64,000 nucleotides of DNA from JBKDZR01 sp047971485. GTDB lineage: Bacteria; Pseudomonadota; Alphaproteobacteria; Rhodobacterales; Rhodobacteraceae. The position numbers were made by a program, and so were the translations under genes. The notes beneath the pieces were generated by a model, which saw only the letters and a program-made list of their open reading frames with translations, was not told the DNA's origin and searched no databases. The stretch lies in contig JBKDZR010000053.1 of assembly GCA_047971485.1 (NCBI GenBank), positions 31,094 through 95,093 of the forward strand, in the 5' to 3' direction. Shown piece by piece: positions 15,570 through 24,758 of this stretch. Numbering within the stretch: the stretch's first letter is position 1; the number at the start of each line of letters is the position of its first letter.

Positions 15570-16550
15570 TCAGTAGTTCTGAACCGCGTCAAACAGGCCT
15601 TCGCGCCACAGGCCCTCGGCCTCCAGCACGCCCACCGCCTCGCGGGCGATGGCCTGCAACCCGGTGGCGTCATAGGCGTTGATCGTGGCACCGCCGGCCT
15701 CCATCTCGGCCAGCACCTCTTCGCGGCGTGCGGTGGCATCCTCATAGGCCCATTGGGTGGCATCCTGTGCCGCCTGGGCGACGATGGCCTGATGTTCGGG
15801 TGACAGGCTGTTGAACTTGTCCTCGTTGATCAGGATCGTCGAGGTCGCCCAGACATGGTTGGTCAGGTAAATATTCTGCGCGACTTCGTGAAACCGCTGG
15901 GCGATGGCGGCGGTCGGCGGGCCCTCGGCACCATCCACGACACCGGTGCTCATGCCCAGGTAAACCTCGCTCCAGGCGACCTGGGTGGGCTGGGCCCCCA
16001 GCGCCTTCCACAGCGCCAGATAGGACGGGATCTGCGGGATGCGCATCTTGCGGCCGGCAAAGCTGCCATCGGCGCCCAGCGGTTGGGTCATGAAGGCCAC
16101 ACGCGGTTCCGTCGGGCCGGCCGACAGCACCCGGATCCGACCGGTTTCACGCATGTCGGTGACCAGTTCATCAAAAAGCGGACTGGCGAAGAAGGCCTGC
16201 ATATGGGCACCATCCCGGAAGGTGAACCCCCAGGTCAGGATCTGCGTATCCGGTGCATAGGCCGACAGCCAGGCCGCTGCCGTCCCCAGTGCATCCAGCG
16301 ATCCCGCCGAAATCTGATCCATCACCTGCGGTGGCGTGCCCAGCTGATTGCCCGAGATATAATTCACATCGATCTCACCGTTCGAGCGGTCCTCGATCAG
16401 TTTGGCGAACTGCGCGTTCATCTGATCCATGGGCGAGCCGATCGTATCGGCATTCACCAGCACCAGCGTCTCTGCCGAGGCGCCAAGCGCCAGCATGCCG
16501 GCGATAGCGGCCCCGGCCAATCTTCCGGCCAGTGTTGTCGTGACGTTCAT
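15570..16550 (-). CDS. TRAP transporter substrate-binding protein (DctP type)
   Basis: 326 residues from ATG 16548-16550 behind GGAGGAACCC. Sec signal peptide (AGAAIAGMLALGASA). Mature DctP fold with FAGRKMRIPQIPSY, whose Arg normally holds the substrate carboxylate, and SEVYLGMSTGVVDGAEGPP. The conserved Arg implies an organic acid such as a sugar acid. First TRAP gene, placed after the dehydratase gene. Confidence 0.9.
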   Translation of the reverse strand: MNVTTTLAGRLAGAAIAGMLALGASAETLVLVNADTIGSPMDQMNAQFAKLIEDRSNGEIDVNYISGNQLGTPPQVMDQISAGSLDALGTAAAWLSAYAPDTQILTWGFTFRDGAHMQAFFASPLFDELVTDMRETGRIRVLSAGPTEPRVAFMTQPLGADGSFAGRKMRIPQIPSYLALWKALGAQPTQVAWSEVYLGMSTGVVDGAEGPPTAAIAQRFHEVAQNIYLTNHVWATSTILINEDKFNSLSPEHQAIVAQAAQDATQWAYEDATARREEVLAEMEAGGATINAYDATGLQAIAREAVGVLEAEGLWREGLFDAVQNY

Positions 16551-16581
16551 GGGTTCCTCCTCCTCACGTTGTTTTGGATGT

Positions 16582-17754
16582 CTAGAGCGGTCGCAACAGG
16601 GCCAGCGCCGCGTCGGACGGCGCCACGCCCAGCCCCGGCCCGTCCGGGGGCGTATAGGCACCGGCCTGGCAATCCATATCGCCCCGCAGCAGACGGCGGT
16701 TCGGTTCAAAGATCGAATGCTGGAATTCGTGAAAGCGCGTCGCCGGCAAGGCACTGCTGGCCAGCAGGCTGGCGGCCAGGAAAATCCCGCAGCCGATGGT
16801 CGCATGGGGGATCACGTCGATGCCATATTCCTCGGCCAGCCGTCCGATGCGCATGAAATTGGTGATGCCCTTGTGCCCCATCTCCGGCTGAACAATGGCG
16901 ATCTTGCACCGATCCAGACGATGGCGCATGTCGTGATCGGTACGCCATTCCTCGCCCACGGCGATCGGAACCGGGCTGCGCGCCGTGACCTGGGCCAGCG
17001 CCGAGATTTCCTCGGTGCGCACCGGCGCCTCGGCGAACCACAAATCATGGGGGGCCATGGCCTTGATCAGCGCCAGCGCCTCATCCGGGCCCTGGTTCCA
17101 GTGCATGTCCACCGCGATCCGTGCCTCGGGTCCCAGGGCCGCACGCAGGGTTTCCAGTTCGGCGGCCGGACCATCATCCGCAACGGGCATCGCAAACTTA
17201 AAGGCGTCAAAACCCCGCTCCTGCCAGGATACGGCAAGGGCCGCCCGCCGCATCCGCGTCGTTTCCGGCAGACCCGACACATAGGCCGGGATCCGTGCGT
17301 GCCGGGCACCGCCCAGAAGGTCGGCCACGGATCGTCCCGCCTGCCGCCCGGCAATATCCCACAGCGCGATATCCAGGGCCGCAAGCGCGTCGACATAAAA
17401 GCCACCCGTATAACCGCGCACGCGCATCAGATCATAGAGGTCATCATAGATCGCCGCCGGGTCCCCGGGATCACGCCCGATGGTAAAGCCGGCCAACAGA
17501 TCGTTGATCAGCGCCCCGACCGCACCGGGGGCGACCAGCCCATAGGTCTCTCCCCAGCCGACCACACCGGCCCGCGTCTCGATCCGCACAAGAACCGAGC
17601 GATCGAAGACCGGATAGACCGTACGGTTGCCCTTGCGCACCAGATAGCCCTGGGCATTGGGTTCTTCACCCGCGCGTGCAGCCCCCAGATAGGGGGTATC
17701 GCGCGGCAAGGTCAGGCTAAAGACCTGAACGGATTTGACCGGATCAGACACCAT
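16582..17754 (-). CDS. Mandelate racemase/muconate lactonizing-type (enolase superfamily) dehydratase
   Basis: 390 residues. Metal ligands: Asp in VDMHWNQ, Glu in FAEAPVRTEE, Glu in VGEEWRTD. The second-strand catalytic motif is FKFAMP rather than the usual K-x-K, and the acid-base His lies in IPHATIGCG. N-terminal cap domain RSVLVRIETRAGVVGWGETYG. Members of this group dehydrate sugar acids or interconvert lactones; galactonate or galactarate derivatives fit the neighbours (kinase and aldolase for 2-keto-3-deoxygalactonate). The loss of the second Lys in K-x-K warns against copying a function from close-named relatives. In the operon between the DapA-like gene and dctP. Confidence 0.82.
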   Translation of the reverse strand: MVSDPVKSVQVFSLTLPRDTPYLGAARAGEEPNAQGYLVRKGNRTVYPVFDRSVLVRIETRAGVVGWGETYGLVAPGAVGALINDLLAGFTIGRDPGDPAAIYDDLYDLMRVRGYTGGFYVDALAALDIALWDIAGRQAGRSVADLLGGARHARIPAYVSGLPETTRMRRAALAVSWQERGFDAFKFAMPVADDGPAAELETLRAALGPEARIAVDMHWNQGPDEALALIKAMAPHDLWFAEAPVRTEEISALAQVTARSPVPIAVGEEWRTDHDMRHRLDRCKIAIVQPEMGHKGITNFMRIGRLAEEYGIDVIPHATIGCGIFLAASLLASSALPATRFHEFQHSIFEPNRRLLRGDMDCQAGAYTPPDGPGLGVAPSDAALALLRPL

Positions 17755-17762
17755 ACCCTCCG

Positions 17763-18683
17763 TCAGGCCGGAATGGCATCAAGGACGCCCAGTTCCGCCA
17801 GGTTCGCGTCAATATCGGCCATGGCGATGGCATCCATCTCAGGGGTGGGTGCGCGCACCACAGCCGTGTCCATCACACCGCGCCGCATCATCGTGTGCTT
17901 GGTCAGGCGCATCCGATACACCGCCTGAAGGGTCAAAAGCGGCAGGGTCCGGACATACAGATCCCGCGCCGCCGCCCGGTCACCGGCCCGCCAAGCCCGG
18001 TCCATGGCGACATGTTCCCCGGCGATTTCCAACGCCGGCATCGCCGCACAGGCCCCCCGGGTGTATTCATCCAGGATATAGCGGGCGCCCCCACCCCCGA
18101 TCACCCCCAGAAGATGCGCGGGCCGATCCGCCAGAATCGCGGTGATCGCCGGACCGGCCGGCAGGGTTTCCTCTTTGACATAGACAATCTGCGGAATGGC
18201 GCGGACCACCCGCAGGATCGTGTCCGGCGACAGATCTGAGCCGCGCGGCGCTGGCGCATTTTGCAACACGATGCGCGCCTCGGGCAGGGCAGCGGCAATT
18301 TCGGCGAAAAAAGCGGTGACCGCTTCGGCCGTCGCCCCAATGGCCTTGGGCGGCTGGATCATCAGCCAGGCCACCCCCAGATCGCGCGCAACCTGCCCAT
18401 GGGCGATAGCCTCGGCCGCAGTCTCGGCACTGGCCCCGGCCACGACAGGAAAGGCCCCGCCTGCGGCCTGCACGACCTCTGCCAGCAGGACGCGGCGCTC
18501 ATCACCGCTGAGATGCTCAACCTCACTGGCAAAGCCGGGAAACACGACACCGCCAACCCCCGCCTGGCGCGCATAGCCCACCAACCCAGCCATCGCGGCA
18601 CGATCCACTGCGCCGGTGGCGGTGAAGGGGGTAGGCAGAACGGGCAGGATCCCGGCAAGGGCGTTTTTCATGGCTTGGTCCAT
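17763..18683 (-). CDS. DapA-family lyase/dehydratase with Gln in place of catalytic Tyr
   Basis: About 302-306 residues; starts at ATG 18681-18683 (MDQA) or ATG 18669-18671 (MKNA). TIM-barrel of the dihydrodipicolinate synthase/N-acetylneuraminate lyase class: ILPVLPTPF near the N-terminus and Schiff-base Lys166 (numbered from MKNA) in YVKEE. Where most members have Tyr (LYNxP), this has VLQNAP with Gln137, and the usual T-T pair is FASE. Such divergence occurs in sugar-acid aldolases/dehydratases, so an action on a 2-keto-3-deoxy acid is likelier than lysine synthesis. First gene of the minus-strand operon, behind the shared operator. Confidence 0.82.
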   Translation of the reverse strand: MDQAMKNALAGILPVLPTPFTATGAVDRAAMAGLVGYARQAGVGGVVFPGFASEVEHLSGDERRVLLAEVVQAAGGAFPVVAGASAETAAEAIAHGQVARDLGVAWLMIQPPKAIGATAEAVTAFFAEIAAALPEARIVLQNAPAPRGSDLSPDTILRVVRAIPQIVYVKEETLPAGPAITAILADRPAHLLGVIGGGGARYILDEYTRGACAAMPALEIAGEHVAMDRAWRAGDRAAARDLYVRTLPLLTLQAVYRMRLTKHTMMRRGVMDTAVVRAPTPEMDAIAMADIDANLAELGVLDAIPA

Positions 18684-18686
18684 TAT

Positions 18687-18703
18687 ATGATACCTTATAT
18701 CAT
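18687..18703. promoter_or_regulatory. Palindromic operator between divergent sugar-acid operons
   Basis: Perfect inverted repeat ATGATA-N5-TATCAT centred between the DapA-like operon (minus) and the kinase-aldolase operon (plus), in a locally AT-rich patch. The form suits a GntR- or IclR-type regulator; the IclR-lactonase fusion in the operon is the obvious candidate. Confidence 0.55.
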
Positions 18704-18781
18704 TAATTGACACTACGAGGTCGCATCGCGTATTGCAAGCCCCGAACACGTCCCATCGCAACGTTCCGAAAGATCCCGCCC

Positions 18782-19750
18782 GTGCCCCAGGCCTCTGCCC
18801 CGCCCGTCGCCGCCACGCCCCACGTCATCATCATCGACTGGGGCACGACATCGCTGCGCGCCACGCTGGTTGATGCCGCAGGCACCGCAATCGCCGCGCT
18901 GGAAAGCCTCCGTGGCATCCAGGCGATCCCTGCCGGCGCCTTCGCGCCCGAACTGATGCAAACCATTGGCCCCTGGCTGGACCGCTATGGCGCGCTGCCC
19001 GTCATCGCCCTTGGGATGATCACCAGCCGCAATGGCTGGGTTGAGGTCCCGTATGTCCCGTGCCCGGCTACAGCCCGGGATCTGGCCGCAGGGGCTGTGC
19101 ACCGCCGCCTGCCCAACGGATCCGACCTGATCCTGCTGCCCGGCCTGACCGATCACAGCCGCCATCCCTTTCCCGATGTGATGCGCGGCGAGGAAACCCA
19201 GATCGTCGGCTACGGGCTGGACGGACCCGCGACGTTGGTCCTGCCCGGCACCCACAGCAAATGGGCGCGCTTGGCAGAGGGCCGGATCGCGGGCTTCCAG
19301 ACCTTCGTCACCGGCGAGGTCTTCGCCCTGCTGTCCCAACACTCTTTCATCGCCAAGGCCGCCGGCACCGCCAACGCTACAGCGAACTGGTCCGCCTTTG
19401 AGCGGGGCGTTCAGATCGCCAGGGACACCACGGGCAGCGACGCCGCCTTTCTGACCCAGATCTTTTCGGCGCGTACCGGGATGCTGGCCGATCAGCTGAA
19501 CCCAGCCGACCTGCGCGACCACGTGTCCGGCCTGCTGATCGGGGCCGAGTTCCGCCAGGCCCGGGATGCAGGTTGGTTCACCCCCGGTGAGCGTCTCGGC
19601 ATCGTCGGCAATGACGGGCTGAACGCCCGCTATGGCCGCGCCGCCAGGGTGTTCGGGCTGATCGTCGCGGATGGCGGTACAGCAGCAGCCATCCACGGCG
19701 CGCTTGAAATCTTCGCCCTGCTTGAAACGGTGCCCCATGACCCTGACTGA
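18782..19750 (+). CDS. dgoK: 2-dehydro-3-deoxygalactonokinase
   Basis: Phosphorylates 2-keto-3-deoxygalactonate at C6 with ATP. Actin-fold kinase motifs: IIIDWGTTSLRATLVD near the start, GMITSRNGWVEVPYVPCPA, LPGTHSKWA and FSART. About 322 residues from GTG 18782; the frame is open back to TTG 18707 and the exact start is uncertain. The family is normally about 290-310 residues. First gene of the plus-strand operon, overlapping dgoA by 14 bases. Confidence 0.88.
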   Translation: MPQASAPPVAATPHVIIIDWGTTSLRATLVDAAGTAIAALESLRGIQAIPAGAFAPELMQTIGPWLDRYGALPVIALGMITSRNGWVEVPYVPCPATARDLAAGAVHRRLPNGSDLILLPGLTDHSRHPFPDVMRGEETQIVGYGLDGPATLVLPGTHSKWARLAEGRIAGFQTFVTGEVFALLSQHSFIAKAAGTANATANWSAFERGVQIARDTTGSDAAFLTQIFSARTGMLADQLNPADLRDHVSGLLIGAEFRQARDAGWFTPGERLGIVGNDGLNARYGRAARVFGLIVADGGTAAAIHGALEIFALLETVPHDPD

Positions 19751-20375
19751 CGCCCTGGCCCGCTGTCGCCTGATCGCCATCCTGCGCGGGATCCGGCCGG
19801 ACGAGGCTCCCCGGATCGCCGCCGAACTGATCGCCGCCGGCATCACCCTGATCGAGGTGCCGCTGAACTCACCCGATCCGTTCGCCAGCATCGCCGCCAT
19901 AGCCCAGACCTTCGGCGATCGCGCACTGATCGGGGCCGGCACGGTGCTGCACCCCGACGATTGCGCAGCCGTGGCCGGGGCGGGCGGGCGGCTCATCGTG
20001 TCGCCCAACTGCGACGTCGGGGTCATCCGGGCCGCAAAGGCGCTGGGGCTGGTCATGCTGCCCGGCGTCGCCACCCCATCCGAGGCCTTCACCGCGCTTC
20101 AGGCGGGGGCTGACGGGTTGAAGATGTTCCCTTTCGAAACCCTTGGCCCAGCGGCACTGAAGGCCTGGCAGGCGGTATTGCCCAACGGCACAAGGCTGAT
20201 CCCCGTCGGTGGGATCGGGCCCGGGGACATTGCCGAACTGGCCGGGCTGGGCGCGGCCGGCTTTGGAATCGGGTCCGCCCTGTACCGTCCCGGCCTTTCC
20301 CCCGCCGGGATCCGGGAAACCGCCGAGCGCTTCGTCACCGCCGAACGCGCTGCCTTTGCACGCCCTGCCCCATGA
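19737..20375 (+). CDS. dgoA: 2-dehydro-3-deoxy-6-phosphogalactonate aldolase
   Basis: Splits KDPGal to pyruvate and glyceraldehyde-3-phosphate, the last step of the De Ley-Doudoroff route. 212 residues: CRLIAILRGIRPDEA, catalytic Glu in LIEVPLNSP, IGAGTVL, Schiff-base Lys in GADGLKMFPFE, and phosphate site PVGGIGP. This is a class I KDPG/KDPGal fold; the NSP after EVPL favours KDPGal over KDPG. The starting ATG lies inside the dgoK end and the stop overlaps galM (ATGA). Confidence 0.92.
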   Translation: MTLTDALARCRLIAILRGIRPDEAPRIAAELIAAGITLIEVPLNSPDPFASIAAIAQTFGDRALIGAGTVLHPDDCAAVAGAGGRLIVSPNCDVGVIRAAKALGLVMLPGVATPSEAFTALQAGADGLKMFPFETLGPAALKAWQAVLPNGTRLIPVGGIGPGDIAELAGLGAAGFGIGSALYRPGLSPAGIRETAERFVTAERAAFARPAP

Positions 20376-21376
20376 CCCGTGCCATTCCTTTCGGCACCTA
20401 CCCGTCAGGCGAAACGGCCCTGACCGCGACCTTGCGCGCCGGGCCGCTTCGATGTCAGGTGCTCAGCCACGGTGCCAGCCTGCGGCAGCTGGAAATCACC
20501 CTGCCTGACGGGCCCCGCAACATCGCGCTGGGACTGGGCAATCTGGCCGCCTATATCGCCCATGGCGCCCATATCGGGGCAACCTGCGGCCGATATGCCG
20601 GCAAAATCCCTGATGCCCTGGTCGAGATCGACGGCCGTCCCGTAACGCTCAGCCGGAACGCCGACGGCCGGCATCATGTCCATGGCGGCGTTCTTGGACT
20701 CGGACGGCGCAACTGGCGACTTGAGGCGCTGACCGGCACCATGGCCCGCTTCCGGATCCTGTCACCCGACGGCGACGAGGGCTATCCCGGCGCATTGGAC
20801 GTGACCTGCACCTACCGGCTGTCGGTTGATGCCCTGCGCATCACCTATAGCGCCACCACGACACAGGACACGCCGCTGAACCTGCTGCATCACGGCTACT
20901 TCAACCTTGACGGGGCGGGAACGATCGGGGCCCACCGTCTGGAAATCGCCTCATCCGCCCTGATCGAACGGGATGCTGCGGGCCACCCCACGGGCCAACG
21001 CCAACCGCTGGACAAGCCGTACGATTTCAGCCGCCCGCGCCCGGTGGGCAACGGATCCGGGATTGACGACACCTACATCCTCTGCCCGGATCAACGATCC
21101 GAACCGGCCCTGGCCGCGCGGCTGACCGCCGGGCGCGGGGACCTGCGGATGGACGTACACACAACCGAAACCGGCCTGCATGTCTATGACGGCGGCAAGC
21201 TGAATATCCCTGCGCCGGGCAACCCGGATGGCCAGCCCCTGATGGCCAATGCCGGGATTTGCCTGGAACCCACATCGGGCCTTGTCCTGCGCGACGATGG
21301 CAGCGCGACCCGGTACATCCTGGCAGCGGGCCAGACCTACCGACAGGTGACCGTCTTCCGGCTGATGGCCCTGTAA
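20372..21376 (+). CDS. galM: Aldose 1-epimerase (mutarotase)
   Basis: Interconverts alpha and beta anomers of aldoses. 334 residues with GATCGRYAGKI (substrate loop), catalytic His in NADGRHHVHGG, LLHHGYFNLDG, and the acid Glu in GICLEPTSG. The presence of galM with dgoK/dgoA implies that a free aldose, for example galactose or a related sugar, enters the pathway upstream of the lactone. Third gene of the plus-strand operon. Confidence 0.92.
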   Translation: MTRAIPFGTYPSGETALTATLRAGPLRCQVLSHGASLRQLEITLPDGPRNIALGLGNLAAYIAHGAHIGATCGRYAGKIPDALVEIDGRPVTLSRNADGRHHVHGGVLGLGRRNWRLEALTGTMARFRILSPDGDEGYPGALDVTCTYRLSVDALRITYSATTTQDTPLNLLHHGYFNLDGAGTIGAHRLEIASSALIERDAAGHPTGQRQPLDKPYDFSRPRPVGNGSGIDDTYILCPDQRSEPALAARLTAGRGDLRMDVHTTETGLHVYDGGKLNIPAPGNPDGQPLMANAGICLEPTSGLVLRDDGSATRYILAAGQTYRQVTVFRLMAL

Positions 21377-21545
21377 CCGGCACCCGTTTCCGGCGCCCTT
21401 ACAATCCCCTGATCGTTGCCCCTCCCTGCCGCTCTCAACAACAACCGCCCCGACGAAACCGGCCAGCCACCGCTTATCGTTGGCATCGCACTGGCATCCT
21501 GCGCGCGAACAGGTAGTCTACCCGGCAGCTAGCGATGAGGAACCC

Positions 21546-22421
21546 ATGCAAGACGATCAAACCTACACGCCGCCCCGGGTCTGGACCTGGGAACAGGGCA
21601 ATGGCGGACGCTTTGCCAGCACCAACCGCCCCACGGCGGGCGCCACCCATGACGCGCCCCTGCCCGTCGGCAAACACCCGCTGCAACTGTATTCCCTGGC
21701 CACCCCCAACGGGGTGAAAGTGACAGTGATGCTGGAGGAACTGCTGGCCCTTGGCGAAACCGGGGCGGAATACGATGCCTGGCTGATCCGCATCAATGAC
21801 GGGGATCAGTTCGGATCCGGCTTCGTCGCGGTCAACCCCAACTCCAAGATCCCCGCGCTGATGGACCACACGACCACACCACCGACACGGGTGTTCGAAT
21901 CCGGGTCCATCCTGCTCTACTTGGCCGAGAAGTTCGGACATTTCCTGCCCAAGAACCCCGCCCAGCGGACCGAGACACTGAACTGGCTGTTCTGGCAGAT
22001 GGGCAGCGCGCCTTACCTGGGCGGAGGCTTTGGCCATTTCTACGCCTACGCGCCGGACAAGATCCGCTACGCCATTGATCGCTTCACCATGGAGGCCAAA
22101 CGCCAACTGGACGTTCTGGACCGCCGGCTGGCCGAAACGCCCTATCTGGCCGGCCAAAACTATACGATCGCCGATATCGCCACATGGTCCTGGTACGGCC
22201 AACTTGCCCTGGGCCGACAATATGACTCGGCCGAGTTCCTCGACGTGCAGAGCTATGAACACGTCCAGCGATGGGCCCGGGATATCGACGCACGTCCGGC
22301 CGTTCAACGTGGCCGTATGGTCAACCGGGTGATGGGCGAACCAGCCAGCCAACTGCACGAACGCCACGACGCGTCCGATTTCGACACCCGTACCCAGGAC
22401 AAGATCGGCGAGAACAACTGA
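21546..22421 (+). CDS. yghU: Glutathione S-transferase family protein, YghU type
   Basis: 291 residues from ATG 21546 (MQDDQTYTPPRVWTWE) with GATGAGG upstream; the open frame begins earlier at 21480. The long N-terminal extension, NRPTAGATHD and LPVGKHPLQLYSLATPNGVKV (read as LPVGKHPLQLYS then LATPNGVKV), are the YghU/YfcG-like disulfide-bond oxidoreductase pattern; FESGSILLYLAEKFG gives the glutathione site. Likely reduces disulfides with two glutathiones rather than conjugating xenobiotics. Monocistronic by appearance. Confidence 0.87.
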   Translation: MQDDQTYTPPRVWTWEQGNGGRFASTNRPTAGATHDAPLPVGKHPLQLYSLATPNGVKVTVMLEELLALGETGAEYDAWLIRINDGDQFGSGFVAVNPNSKIPALMDHTTTPPTRVFESGSILLYLAEKFGHFLPKNPAQRTETLNWLFWQMGSAPYLGGGFGHFYAYAPDKIRYAIDRFTMEAKRQLDVLDRRLAETPYLAGQNYTIADIATWSWYGQLALGRQYDSAEFLDVQSYEHVQRWARDIDARPAVQRGRMVNRVMGEPASQLHERHDASDFDTRTQDKIGENN

Positions 22422-22521
22422 CACCACAGCCCGTCAAAGGACAGAAGGACGCAATGGGCAGGGGGTATTATAGGTCAGAGACCGCCCAGGGAAGGCGCGC
22501 ACCCTCACCCTGAACCCCACC

Positions 22522-22538
22522 GCGCGGCGCAGCCGCGC
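22522..22538 (+). terminator. GC-rich hairpin after the GST gene
   Basis: GCGCGGC and GCCGCGC around loop GCA, followed by further GC-rich complementarity (GGCCC...GGGCC). No T-run, so it may be a factor-dependent terminator or merely a stable RNA structure. Confidence 0.35.
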
Positions 22539-22655
22539 CGGGCCCAACGCCTTCGGGCCGCCAGGCCCGCAGGGGGCGGGAGGATCCCCTGCCCACCTTT
22601 CCGTCCGGGCGCAGCCATGTCACAAGGGCATCCAGCGACAGAAGCAGGATATCCC

Positions 22656-23696
22656 ATGGCTGATCTCAATCTCGACCTTCTCAAACGCCTTTGCGAAACC
22701 CCCGGCGTCCCCGGCCAGGAACACCGGGTCCGCGACCTGATCCTGGCCGAAATCGACGGCCTCTTCGATGAAGTGCGAACCGATGCCATGGGCTCACTGC
22801 TCTGCCGACGCGCCGGCAAGGGCAGCGCGCCCACCAAGATCATGCTGCTCTGCCACATGGATGAAATCGGTTTTCTCGTCAGCCATATCAGCGACAAGGG
22901 CTTTGTCCACGTCCAGCCCGTGGGCGGCTTCGACCCGCGCAACCTGTTCTCGCGCCGGGTCCGGGTCTGTACCGATCAGGGCGACTTCAAGGGCGTAATG
23001 AACCCCGGCGGACGCCCTGTCCACATCGCTTCACCCGAGGATCGCAAGAAGATCCCCGAACCTCATGACTTCTTCCTCGACCTCGGACTGGGCGCGGAAA
23101 CCGCCACCCACATCTCGGTCGGAGACATGGTGGTGATGGATGAACCCTTCCTGGAAATGGGCACCAAGGTCGTCTCGAAGGCGCTGGACAACCGCATCGC
23201 GTGCTGGCTGGGAATTGAGGCGATCCGCGGCCTGGCCGATACCCGTACCAACGCTGAAATCCACGTCGCCTTCACCTGCCAGGAAGAGGTAGGGCTGCGG
23301 GGCGCCCGCACCGCCGCCTTCGCCATCCAGCCCGATATCGGCATCGGCGTGGACACCACCCTGGCCTGCGATACCCCCGGCGTGCCGGAACAGGACCGAA
23401 CCACCCAACAGGGCAACGGCGTCGGCCTGCATGTCCGCGACGGATCCTTCATCGCCGATCGCGCACTGGTCGCGGATTTCGCCGCCCTGGCCGAGAAAGA
23501 AGGCATCCCCTTCCAGCGCACCATGCTGCGCGCCGGCGGTCAGGACGGGGCCGCCGCGCAACAGGCCGCTGCCGGCGCCCGCGCCATCGGCATCGTCGTC
23601 GGCACACGCTACATCCATACCGTCACCGAGATGGCCGACAAGACCGATCTCGGCGCGGCGCGCGACCTGCTGACCGCCTATCTGAAAGCCTCGTGA
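22656..23696 (+). CDS. M42-family aminopeptidase (glutamyl/tetrahedral type)
   Basis: 346 residues from ATG 22656. Co-catalytic metal ligands in order: His in MLLCHMDEIG, Asp in SKALDNRIA, Glu-Glu in CQEEVGLRGA, Asp in GVDTTLACDTPG and the late His in YIHTVTEMA. These identify an M42 (TET-like) dinuclear aminopeptidase that trims peptides in the cytoplasm. The extra codons from 22617 are not family-like. Convergent with the inositol monophosphatase gene, 25 bases apart. Confidence 0.9.
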   Translation: MADLNLDLLKRLCETPGVPGQEHRVRDLILAEIDGLFDEVRTDAMGSLLCRRAGKGSAPTKIMLLCHMDEIGFLVSHISDKGFVHVQPVGGFDPRNLFSRRVRVCTDQGDFKGVMNPGGRPVHIASPEDRKKIPEPHDFFLDLGLGAETATHISVGDMVVMDEPFLEMGTKVVSKALDNRIACWLGIEAIRGLADTRTNAEIHVAFTCQEEVGLRGARTAAFAIQPDIGIGVDTTLACDTPGVPEQDRTTQQGNGVGLHVRDGSFIADRALVADFAALAEKEGIPFQRTMLRAGGQDGAAAQQAAAGARAIGIVVGTRYIHTVTEMADKTDLGAARDLLTAYLKAS

Positions 23697-23721
23697 TCGG
23701 TGGGGCTGCGCCGGGCCGCCC

Positions 23722-24516
23722 TCAGGCCTGGCGCAGTACCTTGACCAGCGGATCGGCCAGGTTGGCATTCACGGCAATCACACTCTTGTCGGTCAGCGGA
23801 TCGCCGTCTTCGCTCATCGCCATGGCAAATCCGCCAGCCTCGCGCACCAGCAGCAGACCGGCGGCGATATCCCAGGGGTTGATGTAGCGTTCCCAATAGC
23901 CATCAAAGCGCCCCGCCGCGACATAGGCCAGATCCAGCGCCGCCGCCCCCCAGCGCCGCACACCCGCGCATTGCGGCAAGAGACGCGCCATATCGGCCAG
24001 GGTCTCACCAATCTTCGGGCGCGTTCCAAAGGGCAGGCCAACCGCGAACTGCCCTTCAATCATCCGCTGACGGCCAGACACGCGCAGCCGCTGGGACTGG
24101 TTCAACCAGGCCCCCTGGCCCTTCTCGGCATAGAACATCTCGTCCTTGGCCGGATCAAAGACAACGCCCGAGACGATTTCACCCTTGTGCTCCAGTGCGA
24201 TGGAGATCGCCCAATGGGGCAGCCCGTGCAGAAAGTTGGTCGTCCCGTCCAGCGGATCGACGATCCAGCGCCGGGTCGGGTCGGCGCCCTTGATCTCGGC
24301 GCCGCTTTCCTCGCCCAGCCAGCCATAGCTGGGCCGCGCGCCCAGAAGATCTTCCTTCAGCATCTCTTCAGCGGCGATATCGGCACGCGAAACGAAATCC
24401 CCCGCGCCCTTCATCGACACCTGCAGGTTCTCGACCTCGCGGAAATCCTTGACCAGGGCCCGCCCCGCGCGCCGCGCGGCCTTGATCATCACGTTCAGAT
24501 TGGCACTGCCCTGCAT
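23722..24516 (-). CDS. suhB: Inositol monophosphatase family protein (SuhB-like)
   Basis: 264 residues from ATG 24514-24516, favoured because GAAGGGA is about seven bases upstream; ATG 24520-24522 would lie too near it. Motifs: GEESG metal ligands, WIVDPLDGTTNF, and NPWDIAAGLLLVREAGG at the C-terminal metal site. Dephosphorylates myo-inositol phosphates; SuhB homologues also act as rRNA antitermination factors. The 240 bases up to metR (24517-24758) hold no gene that I can support. Confidence 0.9.
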   Translation of the reverse strand: MQGSANLNVMIKAARRAGRALVKDFREVENLQVSMKGAGDFVSRADIAAEEMLKEDLLGARPSYGWLGEESGAEIKGADPTRRWIVDPLDGTTNFLHGLPHWAISIALEHKGEIVSGVVFDPAKDEMFYAEKGQGAWLNQSQRLRVSGRQRMIEGQFAVGLPFGTRPKIGETLADMARLLPQCAGVRRWGAAALDLAYVAAGRFDGYWERYINPWDIAAGLLLVREAGGFAMAMSEDGDPLTDKSVIAVNANLADPLVKVLRQA

Positions 24517-24758
24517 GGTCATATCCCTTCGGTTTCGGGACAGACCCATAGGCCCGGCGGGGCACATTGCCAAGGGCAACCGGGCGGCAAATGCACCAGT
24601 CTTGTCCCTAACCGCCAAGGTCCAGGGCCAACCCGCCGGGGTGCCAGCACCTGCCGGACGGATTTGGCGTTCCGGCGACAGCCAGGCAAAGCAGGCCCGC
24701 CGGGGCAATCCCGCAGAAAAGCCGCCCTGCCCCTTCGCCGCCCCGCCCCTTCGCCGCC

